Shown in pieces: positions 39,242 to 55,003 of a stretch of 64,000 bases of DNA. The notes under the pieces were generated by a model. That model worked only from the letters and a program-made list of their open reading frames with translations, was not told the DNA's origin and did no database searches. This stretch comes from Pectobacterium wasabiae CFBP 3304 (GTDB lineage Bacteria > Pseudomonadota > Gammaproteobacteria > Enterobacterales > Enterobacteriaceae), in NCBI RefSeq assembly GCF_001742185.1, contig NZ_CP015750.1:2418001-2482000 (forward strand), in the 5' to 3' direction. The translations under genes were made by a program, and so were the position numbers. Positions within the stretch are counted from its first letter, which is position 1; the number at the start of each line of letters is the position of its first letter.

Positions 39242-40240
39242 TTACTTTGCATTCCCCGGCGTAGCGGCATCGGCAGGAAACACGACACCGGTTTGGCGGC
39301 GAATTTCTGTCAGCAGTCCAGCGACGGTGCGTGAGCGTGCCAGTTCAGCATGGTTAATATCGTTGTTGTTCACCAATGCGGCAAAGACCTCTGCTTCGTA
39401 CAGCATGCTGTTGATATGCTGCGGCTGGCTGAGATCTAACTGCTTGCCTTCACGCGGGATGAATTTCACGTTATGGCATTCGGAGACTTTTTCAATCACC
39501 AGCGATCCGTCTTCCCCCTGAATTTCACTGGGAATGGCGGAGTGACTGACTTTGGAATGAATGATGGTCACATCGAAATCGCCGTAATTCAGAGTAATGC
39601 TGCCATGCGCATCCACGCCGCTTTCCAACAACGTCGCGCTAGCTTGCGTTGTGCACGGTTCTCCCCACAGCGCCACGGCGAAGGCCAGACAGTAGTAGCC
39701 GATATCCATGATGGAACCGTTGGAAAACGCCGGATTGAATGTGTTCGGGTTCTCGCCTGCCAGATAGCGTGGGTAGCGTGAAGAATATTGGCAGTAATTC
39801 AGCACCACTTTACGCAATCTACCGACTTTCGGCAGTGACTGCTGTATCACGCTGAAGTTGGGTAGGCTGGCGGTTTTGAACGCTTCAAAGAGCACGACCT
39901 GATTTTCTCTGGCACAGGCGATCATTTGTTCGACTTCATAGCGGTTGGAAGCCAGCGGCTTTTCGCAGATGACGTGTTTGCCGTGGCTCAGGAAAAGCAG
40001 GGCCTGTTCGCAGTGCAGTGAGTTCGGACTCGCCAGATACACGGCGTCGATAAGGTCGGATTTCGCCATCGCTTCCAGTGAATCAAATAGCGTATCCACC
40101 ATGTAATCAGCTTGAAACGGCTGCGCTTTTTCTGCCGTCCGTGAATAGATGGCGGCGAGCTTCAACTGACCGGTTTCATGGGCGGCATCCACAAACTGAC
40201 GGGTGATCCAACTGGTTCCTACAATAGCGAAGCGAATCAT
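39242..40240 (-). CDS. ygjR: Gfo/Idh/MocA-family oxidoreductase YgjR
   Basis: This 332-residue protein has an N-terminal NAD(P)-binding fold (MIRFAIVGTSWITRQFVDAA) and the family motif GKHVICEKPLASN, whose Lys is a catalytic residue in relatives. The C-terminal alpha/beta domain includes GSIMDIGYYCLAFAVALWGE. The start at 40240 matches the length of E. coli YgjR (334). The substrate is unknown; most relatives act on sugars or polyols. It is divergent from rlmG as in E. coli. Confidence 0.92.
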   Translation of the reverse strand: MIRFAIVGTSWITRQFVDAAHETGQLKLAAIYSRTAEKAQPFQADYMVDTLFDSLEAMAKSDLIDAVYLASPNSLHCEQALLFLSHGKHVICEKPLASNRYEVEQMIACARENQVVLFEAFKTASLPNFSVIQQSLPKVGRLRKVVLNYCQYSSRYPRYLAGENPNTFNPAFSNGSIMDIGYYCLAFAVALWGEPCTTQASATLLESGVDAHGSITLNYGDFDVTIIHSKVSHSAIPSEIQGEDGSLVIEKVSECHNVKFIPREGKQLDLSQPQHINSMLYEAEVFAALVNNNDINHAELARSRTVAGLLTEIRRQTGVVFPADAATPGNAK

Positions 40241-40402
40241 AAGCGTTTTGGTATCCTGGGAGCATCGATGATGAATAGGCAGATTATCACGGTGAAATGA
40301 CAAGGCAACGTCAATCATTTCCCTTTCTGGCAGAGAAAAGCATTTACTGATGGGCTATTTTAAGGGATAAACAGCGCAAATTTTATGATGCAGGAGAGGC
40401 TA

Positions 40403-41542
40403 ATGAGCCAACTCGAATTGGAAACGTGCAACCTGACGTTGGTGCGTTATCCTCAGGTCGCTGAAAACTCGGCGCTACAGGCGTGGGATGCCGCAGATGA
40501 ATACCTGCTGCGTGAACTCGCCACCATGGAAATTGCGCCGGGCCCGCGCCTGATTTTCAATGATACGTTTGGTGCACTGGCCTGCGGTTTGCAAGCGCAA
40601 TCGCCCGTCAGTATCAGCGACTCTTATCTCAGCCAACTGGCGACGCGGCATAATCTGGAACTGAACGGTTATGATGCCGATGCGGTAACGCTGCTGGATA
40701 GCATGGCGGAACTACCCGATGCGCCTGCGCTGGTGGTGATAAAAATCCCCAAAACGATCGCGCTGCTGGAACATCAGTTAAGAATGTTGCGTAAGGTCGT
40801 CACGCCGCAAACGCGCATCATTGCCGGGGCGAAAGCGCGGGATATTCATACTTCTACGCTGCAATTGTTTGAGCGCGTAATGGGGCCGACGAAAACCTCG
40901 CTGGCCTGGAAAAAGGCGCGTCTGGTTCACTGTGAGTGGGCAGAGCTAAAAGTCAGTGAGCAGTCACTTACTACTGAGTGGGAGCTGGATGGTTACGGCT
41001 ATCGTATTCAAAACCATGCTAACGTGTATTCACGTAATGGGTTGGATATCGGCGCACGTTTCTTTATGCAGCATTTGCCGGAACAGATAGACGGGAAGAT
41101 TATCGATCTCGGTTGCGGCAACGGTGTCATTGGGCTGGCCGCGCTGAAAGCCAACCCGGACGCCACCGTCGGCTTCTTTGATGAATCCTACATGGCGGTG
41201 ACCTCGAGCCAGATTAACGTTGAGGTTAACTGCCCGCAGGATGTCGAGCGCTGTAGTTTCGTGGTGAACAACGGATTGTCCCGCGTTAGGCGCGATACGT
41301 TACAGGCCGTGCTGTGTAATCCACCATTTCACCAGCAGCAGGCAGTGACCGATGAAATCGCCTGGCAGATGTTCATGGATGCTCGTCGCTGCCTTCAGGT
41401 TGGCGGAGAACTACGCATTGTGGGCAATCGCCATCTGGATTATTTTCACAAACTGAAGCGCCTGTTCGGCAACTGTGAAACCATTGCCAGCAACACCAAG
41501 TTCGCTGTGCTGCGCGCGGTTAAAACGAATTCGTCCCGATAG
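40403..41542 (+). CDS. rlmG: 23S rRNA (guanine-1835-N2)-methyltransferase RlmG
   Basis: This 379-residue enzyme methylates G1835 of 23S rRNA using S-adenosylmethionine. The N-terminal half is a degenerate methyltransferase-like domain; the C-terminal half has the SAM motif [17 protein letters not shown] and the catalytic motif LCNPPFHQQ. The start is ATG 40403 ([11 protein letters not shown]), with GGAG upstream; E. coli RlmG has 378 residues. Its last codons reach the boundary of a repeat that fills the gap to fadH. Confidence 0.96.
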   Translation: MSQLELETCNLTLVRYPQVAENSALQAWDAADEYLLRELATMEIAPGPRLIFNDTFGALACGLQAQSPVSISDSYLSQLATRHNLELNGYDADAVTLLDSMAELPDAPALVVIKIPKTIALLEHQLRMLRKVVTPQTRIIAGAKARDIHTSTLQLFERVMGPTKTSLAWKKARLVHCEWAELKVSEQSLTTEWELDGYGYRIQNHANVYSRNGLDIGARFFMQHLPEQIDGKIIDLGCGNGVIGLAALKANPDATVGFFDESYMAVTSSQINVEVNCPQDVERCSFVVNNGLSRVRRDTLQAVLCNPPFHQQQAVTDEIAWQMFMDARRCLQVGGELRIVGNRHLDYFHKLKRLFGNCETIASNTKFAVLRAVKTNSSR

Positions 41543-41604
41543 GTAAGTGATTCGGGTGATTGAGCGCAGCCAACGCACATGCAACTTGAAGTATGACGGG
41601 TATA
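41541..41604. repeat. Half copy of the palindromic repeat, copy E, between rlmG and fadH
   Basis: It contains AGGTAAGTGATTCGGGTGAT, GCCAACGCACATGCAACTTG and the outer end AAGTATGACGGGTATA. It fills nearly the whole rlmG-fadH gap; the rlmG stop is at its left edge and the fadH stop lies three bases beyond its right edge. Confidence 0.75.
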
Positions 41605-41606
41605 AG

Positions 41607-43709
<2,103 letters not shown>

Positions 43710-43876
43710 TTAGCGGTAATTGAGCGAGTTGTGAAATTTATGTTTGTTTATTGTGAGTTAAGTCATTGCTGATCGTAGGGATAAGCGAGAGTAGGTAAGG
43801 GATCGTGTACCGGAGTGTTTGTTGTCGGGGGCGTGTGACATTATAATCCGCGGGTTTATTGGGCAAAGGTATCGTT

Positions 43877-44173
43877 ATGCGGGTGGAAGAGTTGGAATAT
43901 CGGCTGGATAGCGCGCTTCGGGCGTTGGAACAAAGCGTTCAGCGCCAGCAGCAGACGTGGCGACAGGAGCATCAGTCCCTTCAGCAGCAGTTGCTTCAGG
44001 CGAAAGAGCGTGACGCTTACCTTTGCACGCAGATTGAACGACTCTCTGCGCAGTTGAGCGCGATGGATAGCTCGCCGGAGCGAAATCCGCTGATTCAGAA
44101 AATGAAAGTCATTCATGCCCATCTTGATGTGTTGGCACAAGAGGCCACGGCCTTTAGACGCTCACTTCGGTAA
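43877..44173 (+). CDS. Small coiled-coil protein of unknown function
   Basis: This 98-residue protein starts at ATG 43877 (MRVEELEYRLDSALRALEQ) with AAAGG upstream; the frame also opens at 43859 without a better site. It is almost entirely charged and glutamine-rich helix with heptad-like spacing (about 5-60), then a second helical stretch ending ATAFRRSLR. There is no signal peptide or membrane segment. I do not recognise the family. It stands alone between divergent fadH and the Spy-like gene. Confidence 0.65.
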   Translation: MRVEELEYRLDSALRALEQSVQRQQQTWRQEHQSLQQQLLQAKERDAYLCTQIERLSAQLSAMDSSPERNPLIQKMKVIHAHLDVLAQEATAFRRSLR

Positions 44174-44356
44174 TCTTTCGGCTGGTGTTCGCTTTCTTAC
44201 ACAATTCCTCCTCATTCTCCATAATTGCCGCAAATGTGGAGCTGACACTTGCAGAGATTTACCCTTGCTCTAATTAACTGAAGGTGTCGAGCCTATACTT
44301 TCTCTCGTAGCACGGCACTCGCCGTCGATAAGTTAATTCAGAGAGAGGAATAGAAT

Positions 44357-44845
44357 ATGCGTAAACTCACTGCAATGCTGGTTGCTTCTTCTTTGGCATT
44401 GGGCGCGGCAGGCCTCGCGCATGCTAATGACGCACCGAAAGGGCCAGCATCAGAACACAAGATGATGATGAAAGAGGGCCGGGAACACCGTGGCATGATG
44501 GGGCCGGATGCGATGTTTAAGGAGCTGAATTTGACGGAAGCGCAGAAGCAGCAAATTAAAGACATCATGAAAGATTCACGCGAGAAAATGCACAAAGCCA
44601 TGCAGGACGATCGTCGTGATATGCATAGCCTGGTCGCATCAGACACTTTTGATGCCGCAAAAGCGCAGGCGCAATTGGATAAAGCTGACGCCGCACACAA
44701 GGCCAGAATGCTTAATGGGCTGGAAACCAAAAACAAAATTTACAACGTTCTGACGCCAGAACAGAAGAAGCAGTATAACGACAGCTTTGAAAAGCGGCTG
44801 ACTCAAGCGCAAAAGCCGGATGGCAAGCCAACGCCCGCGGAATAA
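44357..44845 (+). CDS. Spy/CpxP-family periplasmic chaperone
   Basis: This 162-residue protein has a signal peptide (about 1-23, cleavage after AHA), a Met/His-rich N-terminal part (KMMMKEGREHRGMMG) and two LTxxQ-type motifs (LNLTEAQKQQIKDI and LTPEQKKQYNDSF). This matches Spy, an ATP-independent chaperone induced by envelope stress. The start has GAGAGGAA upstream. No clear CpxR or BaeR box could be picked out by eye upstream. A strong terminator follows. Confidence 0.88.
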   Translation: MRKLTAMLVASSLALGAAGLAHANDAPKGPASEHKMMMKEGREHRGMMGPDAMFKELNLTEAQKQQIKDIMKDSREKMHKAMQDDRRDMHSLVASDTFDAAKAQAQLDKADAAHKARMLNGLETKNKIYNVLTPEQKKQYNDSFEKRLTQAQKPDGKPTPAE

Positions 44846-44891
44846 TACATTATTCATGAGTCCGCGTTAGTCCTGAAATAAATAAGCCAAG

Positions 44892-44952
44892 ACCACCGGA
44901 CTGATGGGCTGCCAACAAGCAGTACATCAGTTCGGTGGTTTTTTTATTTTTT
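44892..44952 (+). terminator. Rho-independent terminator of the Spy-like gene
   Basis: ACCACCGGACTGATG (44892-44906) pairs with CATCAGTTCGGTGGT (44925-44939) with one G-T pair, followed by TTTTTTTATTTTTT. Confidence 0.9.
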
Positions 44953-45046
44953 CCCTTAAGCATCGTGCTGAGTAGAGAAATGATTAATGTTATTCTCACG
45001 TAGATGAAATGAGTGGACCTATCGGGTAGCGGGCGGTAAAGGGCAG

Positions 45047-46516
45047 ATGAATAACGATTGGATGTTGAAGACTAAAAAATTCATGCTGTTTTTATTTGTG
45101 ACCACCCTCATTGTGAGCTGTATGGGATTCCAGTTTCGCGTGCTGGATGAGTTGTCGCTGTTTTGGCCCGCCAATATTCTGGTTTTTTGTCTCATGGTGA
45201 GTTTCAGGGACAGAAAAGGGACGATAAAAGATAAGACACTCTCTATCTGCATGGGGTTTGTGGTGAGTTATGCGGCGATGCTGTCGGCGGCGCTACTAAT
45301 GGACAATAACTCACCGTTAAGAACCAAGGTGCTGTTGTGCTTGTGTAATATGGTCTTCGTGGTAACTGCTTGGTGCGCCTTTTGCCTGATGTGTCGGTTT
45401 ACCGGAAAGTGGTCGACATTTGAAAAATTCAGCAAATATTACGTCTATATTATTTTCGCCTCGACGTTTTTAGGCGCTTTCTCATCCGGGGTGGCATATG
45501 GGTTTTATGCCTACGTCTACGATACGGGGAACCGCTATGACGAGTTTATGGACTGGTTCAGTGAGCAATTGGGAACCGGCATTATCCTCGCGTTCTTTTT
45601 TCTGCGAGGTAAAGATATTCTGCGGGCGATACGGAATATTTCGCTTTGTCCTAAGCACATCAGAGAAAATATTTTTCCCTTTCTGGTTTTTATTATTTTC
45701 TTATTAGTTAGCCTATTTTTTCTGGATGCCAGCCTGATTGCGCTGTCCGTTATTCCGCTCACGCTGTGTGCATTTAATTACTCTTTCCCGGTTATGTCGT
45801 TGCTCTGTGCGATTACGGGCGTAATACTAAATTATCTCTATATTAATCAAGTCGGTATGCTCATCAATTCAAATTCTGAAGCGTACATTAATTCGTTTCT
45901 TACCACGGCACGGCTTAATATCGCGATGTTAATTATGGCGATGTTAAGCGTCTCTCATTTTGTCTCGATGAACCGGCGATTGATTAAAATCATCGAAAGC
46001 AACAGCCTGAAGGATGCGCTCACCAATACCTTCAATCGTCGGGCTTTCCTCAGCATGCTGAATGGGAAACAGAACGTGCCGGTGTATAAGAAAAAGCGCC
46101 AATTAACGCTGCTATTTCTGGATATCGATTATTTTAAGCAGGTTAATGATACCTACGGCCATGCCTGCGGTGATGAATTGATCGTCAGTTTTGCCCGTAT
46201 GCTGAGCGCCAATATTCGGCCGAGCGACATTCTTTGCCGCTGGGGCGGAGAAGAGTTCATTATTGCGGCTTATGACCTGACGGTTGAGCAATCCGAAGCC
46301 GTTGCCGAAGCGTTACGGCGTCTGACGGAGTCGACTCCGCTTACGTTGCACGATGGTCGGGAAATCCATTTTACGACCAGTATTGGTGTTGCCATTTTTT
46401 CCCAGTATGAAGGCGGCAACATTTACGATCTGATCGGGCTGGCGGACGAGCAGTTGTATAAGGCGAAGACGCAGGGGCGTAATCGCGTCTGTGTGCGCTC
46501 GGCTGAGGGGCTGTGA
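45047..46516 (+). CDS. Membrane-bound diguanylate cyclase (MASE1-like sensor plus GGDEF)
   Basis: This 489-residue protein has eight or nine membrane segments in residues 1-310, beginning MLFLFVTTLIVSCMGFQF and including a LFWPANILVFCL motif like MASE1 domains. A GGDEF domain follows (about 325-485). The active site GGEEF is at about residues 400-404, preceded five residues earlier by RPSD, the inhibitory I-site (RxxD) that binds product. The metal-binding LFLDIDYFKQVNDTYGH is intact, so it should make cyclic di-GMP and be feedback-inhibited. The signal is unknown. It lies upstream of, but is not obviously part of, the sulfatase locus. Confidence 0.9.
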   Translation: MNNDWMLKTKKFMLFLFVTTLIVSCMGFQFRVLDELSLFWPANILVFCLMVSFRDRKGTIKDKTLSICMGFVVSYAAMLSAALLMDNNSPLRTKVLLCLCNMVFVVTAWCAFCLMCRFTGKWSTFEKFSKYYVYIIFASTFLGAFSSGVAYGFYAYVYDTGNRYDEFMDWFSEQLGTGIILAFFFLRGKDILRAIRNISLCPKHIRENIFPFLVFIIFLLVSLFFLDASLIALSVIPLTLCAFNYSFPVMSLLCAITGVILNYLYINQVGMLINSNSEAYINSFLTTARLNIAMLIMAMLSVSHFVSMNRRLIKIIESNSLKDALTNTFNRRAFLSMLNGKQNVPVYKKKRQLTLLFLDIDYFKQVNDTYGHACGDELIVSFARMLSANIRPSDILCRWGGEEFIIAAYDLTVEQSEAVAEALRRLTESTPLTLHDGREIHFTTSIGVAIFSQYEGGNIYDLIGLADEQLYKAKTQGRNRVCVRSAEGL

Positions 46517-46555
46517 TGAAGAACGCCCATTTGTTTTTACTGCGTCGTGGGGTAG

Positions 46556-48766
<2,211 letters not shown>

Positions 48767-48821
48767 TACGCGAATGGCGGATTGACCATTCGCTTGGCGG
48801 TACAACCATACGGGCGTAGTG

Positions 48822-49658
48822 ATGAAAATAATAAGAATATTAAGTAATAATGCGGTCTTGGCAGTGACTGATAAGGGGGAAGAGTGCGTCGCACTGGGGC
48901 GGGGCATTGGATTTGGCAAAAAGGATGGTGACAGCGTAAACGAAGATCAGATAGACAGTCGATTTCTCAAAACCAGTAATGGGCTGAATGCGTTCTTTGC
49001 TGAAATACTGGCGGATATTCCGCCTGTTTATCTGAGTATTACCGAGAAAATTATTATGCTTGCGCGGGAAGTGCTGGGTATCGAATTACAGGATACGTTA
49101 TTTTTGGCATTGAATGATCACATTAATTTTTCGGTAAAGCGCCATAATGAAGGGATAAAGATAAATAACCAGCTACTTTGGGAGGTTAAGCTTTTCTATC
49201 CGAAGGAGTTTTCAGTCGGGTTAAAAGCACTTGATATTATTGAAGAGAAATTGCAAGTGCGTTTGCCTGAAGATGAAGCGGGTTTTATTGCTTTCCATTT
49301 AGCGAATGCAGCAAACAATAGCAATATGGAAAGCACGATGCAAAGTGCTACGCTTATTAAGGATATTTTGACGATTGTAAAATATGACCTTAATATTAAC
49401 TATGATGAAAATTCGATTGATTATCAGCGTTTTATCACGCATTTAAAGTTCTTTGCATTGCGCTTATTCAATCGAACATCCGTGAGCCATGCTGATGATA
49501 GCATTTATGACGGCATCAAAGAGTTAATGCAAGTTGCTTATGCTTGTGCTATGCGCGTTTTTTATTATGTCGAGAAACATTATCAATATAAATTAACGAC
49601 AGATGAAATCATGTTTTTAACGATTCACATTAATCGTCTTAACCATAAACCTAAATGA
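48822..49658 (+). CDS. BglG-family transcriptional antiterminator
   Basis: This 278-residue RNA-binding protein prevents termination at RAT sites. Residues 1-55 form the co-antiterminator RNA-binding domain (MKIIRILSNNAVLAVTD, then ALGRGIGFGKKDGD). Two PRD domains follow: PRD1 with DHINFSVKRHNEG and FIAFHLANA, and PRD2 with FITHLKFFALRLF and FLTIHINRLNHK, which carry the phosphorylatable His residues. In E. coli BglG, the permease inactivates the antiterminator by phosphorylation when no sugar is present. It lies between the permease and RAT site 2, so it can open both terminators, its own included. The ATG at 48822 is preferred to the GTG three bases earlier. Confidence 0.95.
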   Translation: MKIIRILSNNAVLAVTDKGEECVALGRGIGFGKKDGDSVNEDQIDSRFLKTSNGLNAFFAEILADIPPVYLSITEKIIMLAREVLGIELQDTLFLALNDHINFSVKRHNEGIKINNQLLWEVKLFYPKEFSVGLKALDIIEEKLQVRLPEDEAGFIAFHLANAANNSNMESTMQSATLIKDILTIVKYDLNINYDENSIDYQRFITHLKFFALRLFNRTSVSHADDSIYDGIKELMQVAYACAMRVFYYVEKHYQYKLTTDEIMFLTIHINRLNHKPK

Positions 49659-49751
49659 ATTTAACCGAATTCCTTCAGGTGATGTTGCTCACGTTTCTAA
49701 ATTGTAAAAATTGAAATGATGATATGAATTAATTATACTGATTTCTAATTA

Positions 49752-49777
49752 GGACGTAACTGATTAAATTCAGGCGA

Positions 49778-49782
<5 letters not shown>
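49752..49782 (+). promoter_or_regulatory. RNA antiterminator (RAT) site 2
   Basis: GGACGTAACTG, ATTAAATT, CAGGCGAAACCT is a close match to the classical BglG/SacY RAT and resembles RAT 1 (same GGACGT start and GGCGA.ACCT end). It overlaps the foot of the following terminator. Confidence 0.88.
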
Positions 49783-51590
<1,808 letters not shown>

Positions 51591-51602
51591 TGAGGAATAA
51601 CT

Positions 51603-53069
51603 ATGTTTTTATCGACGAAAGGCATTAAATCGATTTCGCTAAGCGTTTGTTTAGCAACGGCCTGTGTTCCGGTATTCGCGATTGCTGCGACTTCTTCCAC
51701 GTCAGGAGAGAGCGTTGAGCAGAAAAACACCGTCAGCACAGAGAAAACGCGCATCTTGATTCTGAGCGACATAGGCAATGAGCCGGATGACTCACAATCG
51801 CTGGTCCGGTTTTTACTGTATAGCAATGAGTTTGATGTTGAAGGGATTGTGGCGACAACCTCAACCTGGCTGCGCGACAAGGTCAATACTCCCATGATCC
51901 ATGAACGTATTGACGCTTATGAACGTGTTCTGCCTAATCTGCAAAAGCATGCACAAGGTTATCCTTCCGCTAAAGCATTACGTGATGTCGTTCGCAGTGG
52001 GCGGGCAGGCTTCGGGATGGCGCATGTTGGCGAAGGGAAATCCACCGACGCATCGAAATTGATTATTCAGGCCGTTGATAAACGCGACGATCGCCCATTG
52101 TGGATTACCTTATGGGGCGGTGGGGTGGATTTAGCTCAGGCTCTGCATGATGTGAAAGCAGAGAGGACACCACAAGAAGTGGATGCGTTCATTAGTAAAA
52201 TCCGTGTTTATGCTATTTCCGATCAAGATAATACGGGCGCCTGGATTCGAGGAAATTTCCCACAATTGCGTTATATCACCAGTATTCACGCCTGGAATGA
52301 GTATTTTCTCTCTACGTGGATTGGCATGTCTTCATCACGCGCGGTCGGCGGGGATATGAGTAAGGTGAATAATGAGTGGCTGGCAGAAAACATCCGGCGC
52401 AAAGGCCCGTTGGGTGCAGTCTATCCTCCTTTGGAATACTCCATGGAAGGCGATTCTCCGTCATTCTTATATTTGCTCCGTACTGGTCTGGGCGATCCTG
52501 AGCATCCAGAGTATGGCAACTGGGGCGGGCGTTATGGCGAGATTTCGCCAGGGAGTGAACTTGGGTTGCGTGTCAGCACGTCGGATGAAGTCGTCGGTAT
52601 CGATGGTAAGAAATATCGCACCGCACCAGCAACTATCTGGCGGTGGCGTGATGCATATCAGAACGACTTCGCCGCGCGTATGGACTGGACGCTGACAGGG
52701 GATGTGAAGAAAACGAATCATAACCCGCATTTGGTGCTGAATGGTAAGCCGGGGACGGAGATCGTGTCCTGGCAGGTAAAAGCGGGTGAATCGGTCACGC
52801 TATCGGCGCATGGTTCAGGCGATGTTGATGGTCACGCGGTGACCTATCGCTGGTGGCAATATAAAGAGCCAACAGCGACGGCGATGGGCGTGCACTTTGG
52901 CCCTGGTATTACGCTATCTCAGCCTGAGGGGGGAAAAACCAGCTTTATCGCGCCAGCCGTTAAGGTCCCGACACCGTTCCACATTATTCTGGAAGGAACA
53001 GATAACGGATCGCCCGCATTAACGTCTTACCGACGTGCGATTGTGACGGTTGTCCCTTCAGAAAAGTGA
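51603..53069 (+). CDS. Periplasmic nucleoside-hydrolase-like protein (DUF1593)
   Basis: This 488-residue protein has a signal peptide (about 1-29, ending VFAIAA). The DUF1593 domain (about 45-350) has a nucleoside-hydrolase-type acidic motif near its start (LILSDIGNEPDDSQSLVRFLLY), and LWITLWGGGVDLAQAL and YAISDQDNTGAWIRG further on. A C-terminal Ig-like domain (about 385-485) ends TSYRRAIVTVVPSEK. Members occur in polysaccharide-use loci of other bacteria; their reaction is not established. By analogy with nucleoside hydrolases it may break a glycosidic bond. It begins 12 bp after the porin gene, so it belongs to the operon. It is the only candidate glycosidase encoded here. Confidence 0.85.
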   Translation: MFLSTKGIKSISLSVCLATACVPVFAIAATSSTSGESVEQKNTVSTEKTRILILSDIGNEPDDSQSLVRFLLYSNEFDVEGIVATTSTWLRDKVNTPMIHERIDAYERVLPNLQKHAQGYPSAKALRDVVRSGRAGFGMAHVGEGKSTDASKLIIQAVDKRDDRPLWITLWGGGVDLAQALHDVKAERTPQEVDAFISKIRVYAISDQDNTGAWIRGNFPQLRYITSIHAWNEYFLSTWIGMSSSRAVGGDMSKVNNEWLAENIRRKGPLGAVYPPLEYSMEGDSPSFLYLLRTGLGDPEHPEYGNWGGRYGEISPGSELGLRVSTSDEVVGIDGKKYRTAPATIWRWRDAYQNDFAARMDWTLTGDVKKTNHNPHLVLNGKPGTEIVSWQVKAGESVTLSAHGSGDVDGHAVTYRWWQYKEPTATAMGVHFGPGITLSQPEGGKTSFIAPAVKVPTPFHIILEGTDNGSPALTSYRRAIVTVVPSEK

Positions 53070-53198
53070 TAGCGTTTTTTAGGCGCGGCTATTTCATTTG
53101 ATGGCGTGATGAAAGGGCTGGAGGCGCTGTGAATGATGGTGCATTGCCGCCATATAACGCGTGGCGGCGTGCGGATCAAGAGGTCTGAGGAAGCAGAA

Positions 53199-54932
53199 AT
53201 GATGATGAAGAAAGCCCCTCTGGTGGCAGCCATGCTGGCTGCATTTTCGCTGTCTGGTCAGGCAATGAGTGCCGATTTTTCTGCCCAGATCGCCAGCCCG
53301 CGTCCGAACGTGGTGTTGATTGTCGCGGAGGACATGAATCCGCGTCTAGGCGCATACGGTGATGCGCAGGCGCGAACGCCGAATCTGGATGCGCTGGCAA
53401 AAGAGTCCGTTGTCTTTACGCAAGCTTTCACGATGGCAGGGGTATCCGCGCCGTCACGGGCGGGATTAATTACCGGCGTATTTCAACATGCCACCGGATT
53501 GCAGCACATGCGCACGGCGACCCGACCCGCTGGTGGTTATTTAGGCGTGCCGCCTTCTTATGTGAAAGGCTATCCCGAACTGCTGCGCCGCAGCGGCTAC
53601 TTTACCTATAACGACACCAAGACGGATTACCAGTTTACCAAAGGCCACGCTGATGTCGGCCCCTTCACTCTGTGGACGCGCCACGGGGAATACAGCAGCA
53701 TGGACGATCTGCATATTCAACTGGCCTGGCGTAATTACGATCTGAAGGGCAAGCCGTTCTTCATGAATTTCAACCCGCAGATTACACACGAATCGGCGCT
53801 CTTTACGGCGCAAAACCACCCAGCGGGCCAATCGCGCTTTGTTAAGCAGTGGGATACCTTCCGCCAACAATACCGTTATACGCCAACGGATCCGCAAAGC
53901 TTGAAGTTGGAGCCTTATCTGCGGGATACGCCGCAAACCCGACAGGAACTGGCGCAGCATTACGACAATATCCATATTATGGATATGCAGGTTGGTAAGC
54001 TGTTGGACGGGCTGAAAAAGGACGGGCTGTGGGATAACACCATCGTTATTTTTACGGCGGATAACGGTGATGGCATTCCGCGTCATAAGCGTGAGGGCTA
54101 TGACTCCGGCACCCATGTCCCACTGATCGTTCATATTCCAGAGAAATATCGTCCGGCAGGCTGGTCGTTGGAGGGGAGTAAGAATGAACGGCTGGTGTCG
54201 TTCGAGGATCTGGCACCGACCATTCTAGGATTCGCCGATATCAAACAGCCTGAGTATATGCGCGGCATCAGCCTGGCACAGGATTTTGCGCCACAGCGTC
54301 AGTTTGTCTACGGCGTGCGTGGGCGGATGGATGAATATGACATGCGCGCCTATTTTGTTCGGAACCGTGACTATCAGTATGTCCGCAATTTGGCGACTAC
54401 GCCGGGGGGCATCGGTATCGCGTTCCGCAACGCGCTCGGGTCAATGAAAGATTTGAATGCGGCACATGATCAGCATCAGTTAAGCGCGGATCAGCAAAAC
54501 TGGTTTGCCGATCGTCCGGCGGAAGAGCTTTACGATCTGCAACGCGATCCTTTGCAGTTGCATAATTTGGCGGCCGATCCTGCCCAAAACGCCGTACTGG
54601 TGCGGATGCGTGAGGAGATGGATCGCTGGCGTAACGGTGCGAACGATATGAATTTGATCGCGGAAGATCAGATGGTTGCAGATTTGTTGGATGAGCAGGG
54701 CAAGCAGCGTGCAACGTTGACGCCAGTGGCGCAGTGGGATGCGGTCAGCCACAAAATTTATCTGGCTAACCGCACACAGGATGCTTCCATCGGCTATAGC
54801 TGGGATGGCAAAGAGTGGGAACTGTACACGGGCAGTATCACGCCGCTGAAGAGTGCATCGCAACTGCAATTCAAGGCTATTCGCTATGGCTGGCAGGAAA
54901 GCCCGGTCGGTACGTTGCCCATTCAGCCGTGA
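53199..54932 (+). CDS. Periplasmic sulfatase, Ser-type (N-sulfoglucosamine sulfohydrolase-like)
   Basis: This 577-residue type I sulfatase starts at ATG 53199, with GAGG well placed upstream. A signal peptide (about 1-26, ending AMS-A) sends it to the periplasm. The metal-site start is VVLIVAEDMNPRLGAYGD. The formylglycine position is Ser83 in VSAPSRAGLITG, so it is a Ser-type enzyme that needs an anSME for activation. The later DNGDGIPRHKREGYDSGTHVPL segment resembles heparan N-sulfatase relatives (S1_8). A C-terminal region of about 130 residues follows. The gene lies between the DUF1593 gene and the maturase gene. Confidence 0.92.
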   Translation: MMMKKAPLVAAMLAAFSLSGQAMSADFSAQIASPRPNVVLIVAEDMNPRLGAYGDAQARTPNLDALAKESVVFTQAFTMAGVSAPSRAGLITGVFQHATGLQHMRTATRPAGGYLGVPPSYVKGYPELLRRSGYFTYNDTKTDYQFTKGHADVGPFTLWTRHGEYSSMDDLHIQLAWRNYDLKGKPFFMNFNPQITHESALFTAQNHPAGQSRFVKQWDTFRQQYRYTPTDPQSLKLEPYLRDTPQTRQELAQHYDNIHIMDMQVGKLLDGLKKDGLWDNTIVIFTADNGDGIPRHKREGYDSGTHVPLIVHIPEKYRPAGWSLEGSKNERLVSFEDLAPTILGFADIKQPEYMRGISLAQDFAPQRQFVYGVRGRMDEYDMRAYFVRNRDYQYVRNLATTPGGIGIAFRNALGSMKDLNAAHDQHQLSADQQNWFADRPAEELYDLQRDPLQLHNLAADPAQNAVLVRMREEMDRWRNGANDMNLIAEDQMVADLLDEQGKQRATLTPVAQWDAVSHKIYLANRTQDASIGYSWDGKEWELYTGSITPLKSASQLQFKAIRYGWQESPVGTLPIQP

Positions 54933-55003
54933 AAATGGGGGAATCTGTTCGCTTTCTCTGGGACGGAAATAGTGTGTTGTCGGTAAGGTAAATCGAGGTG
55001 CCA

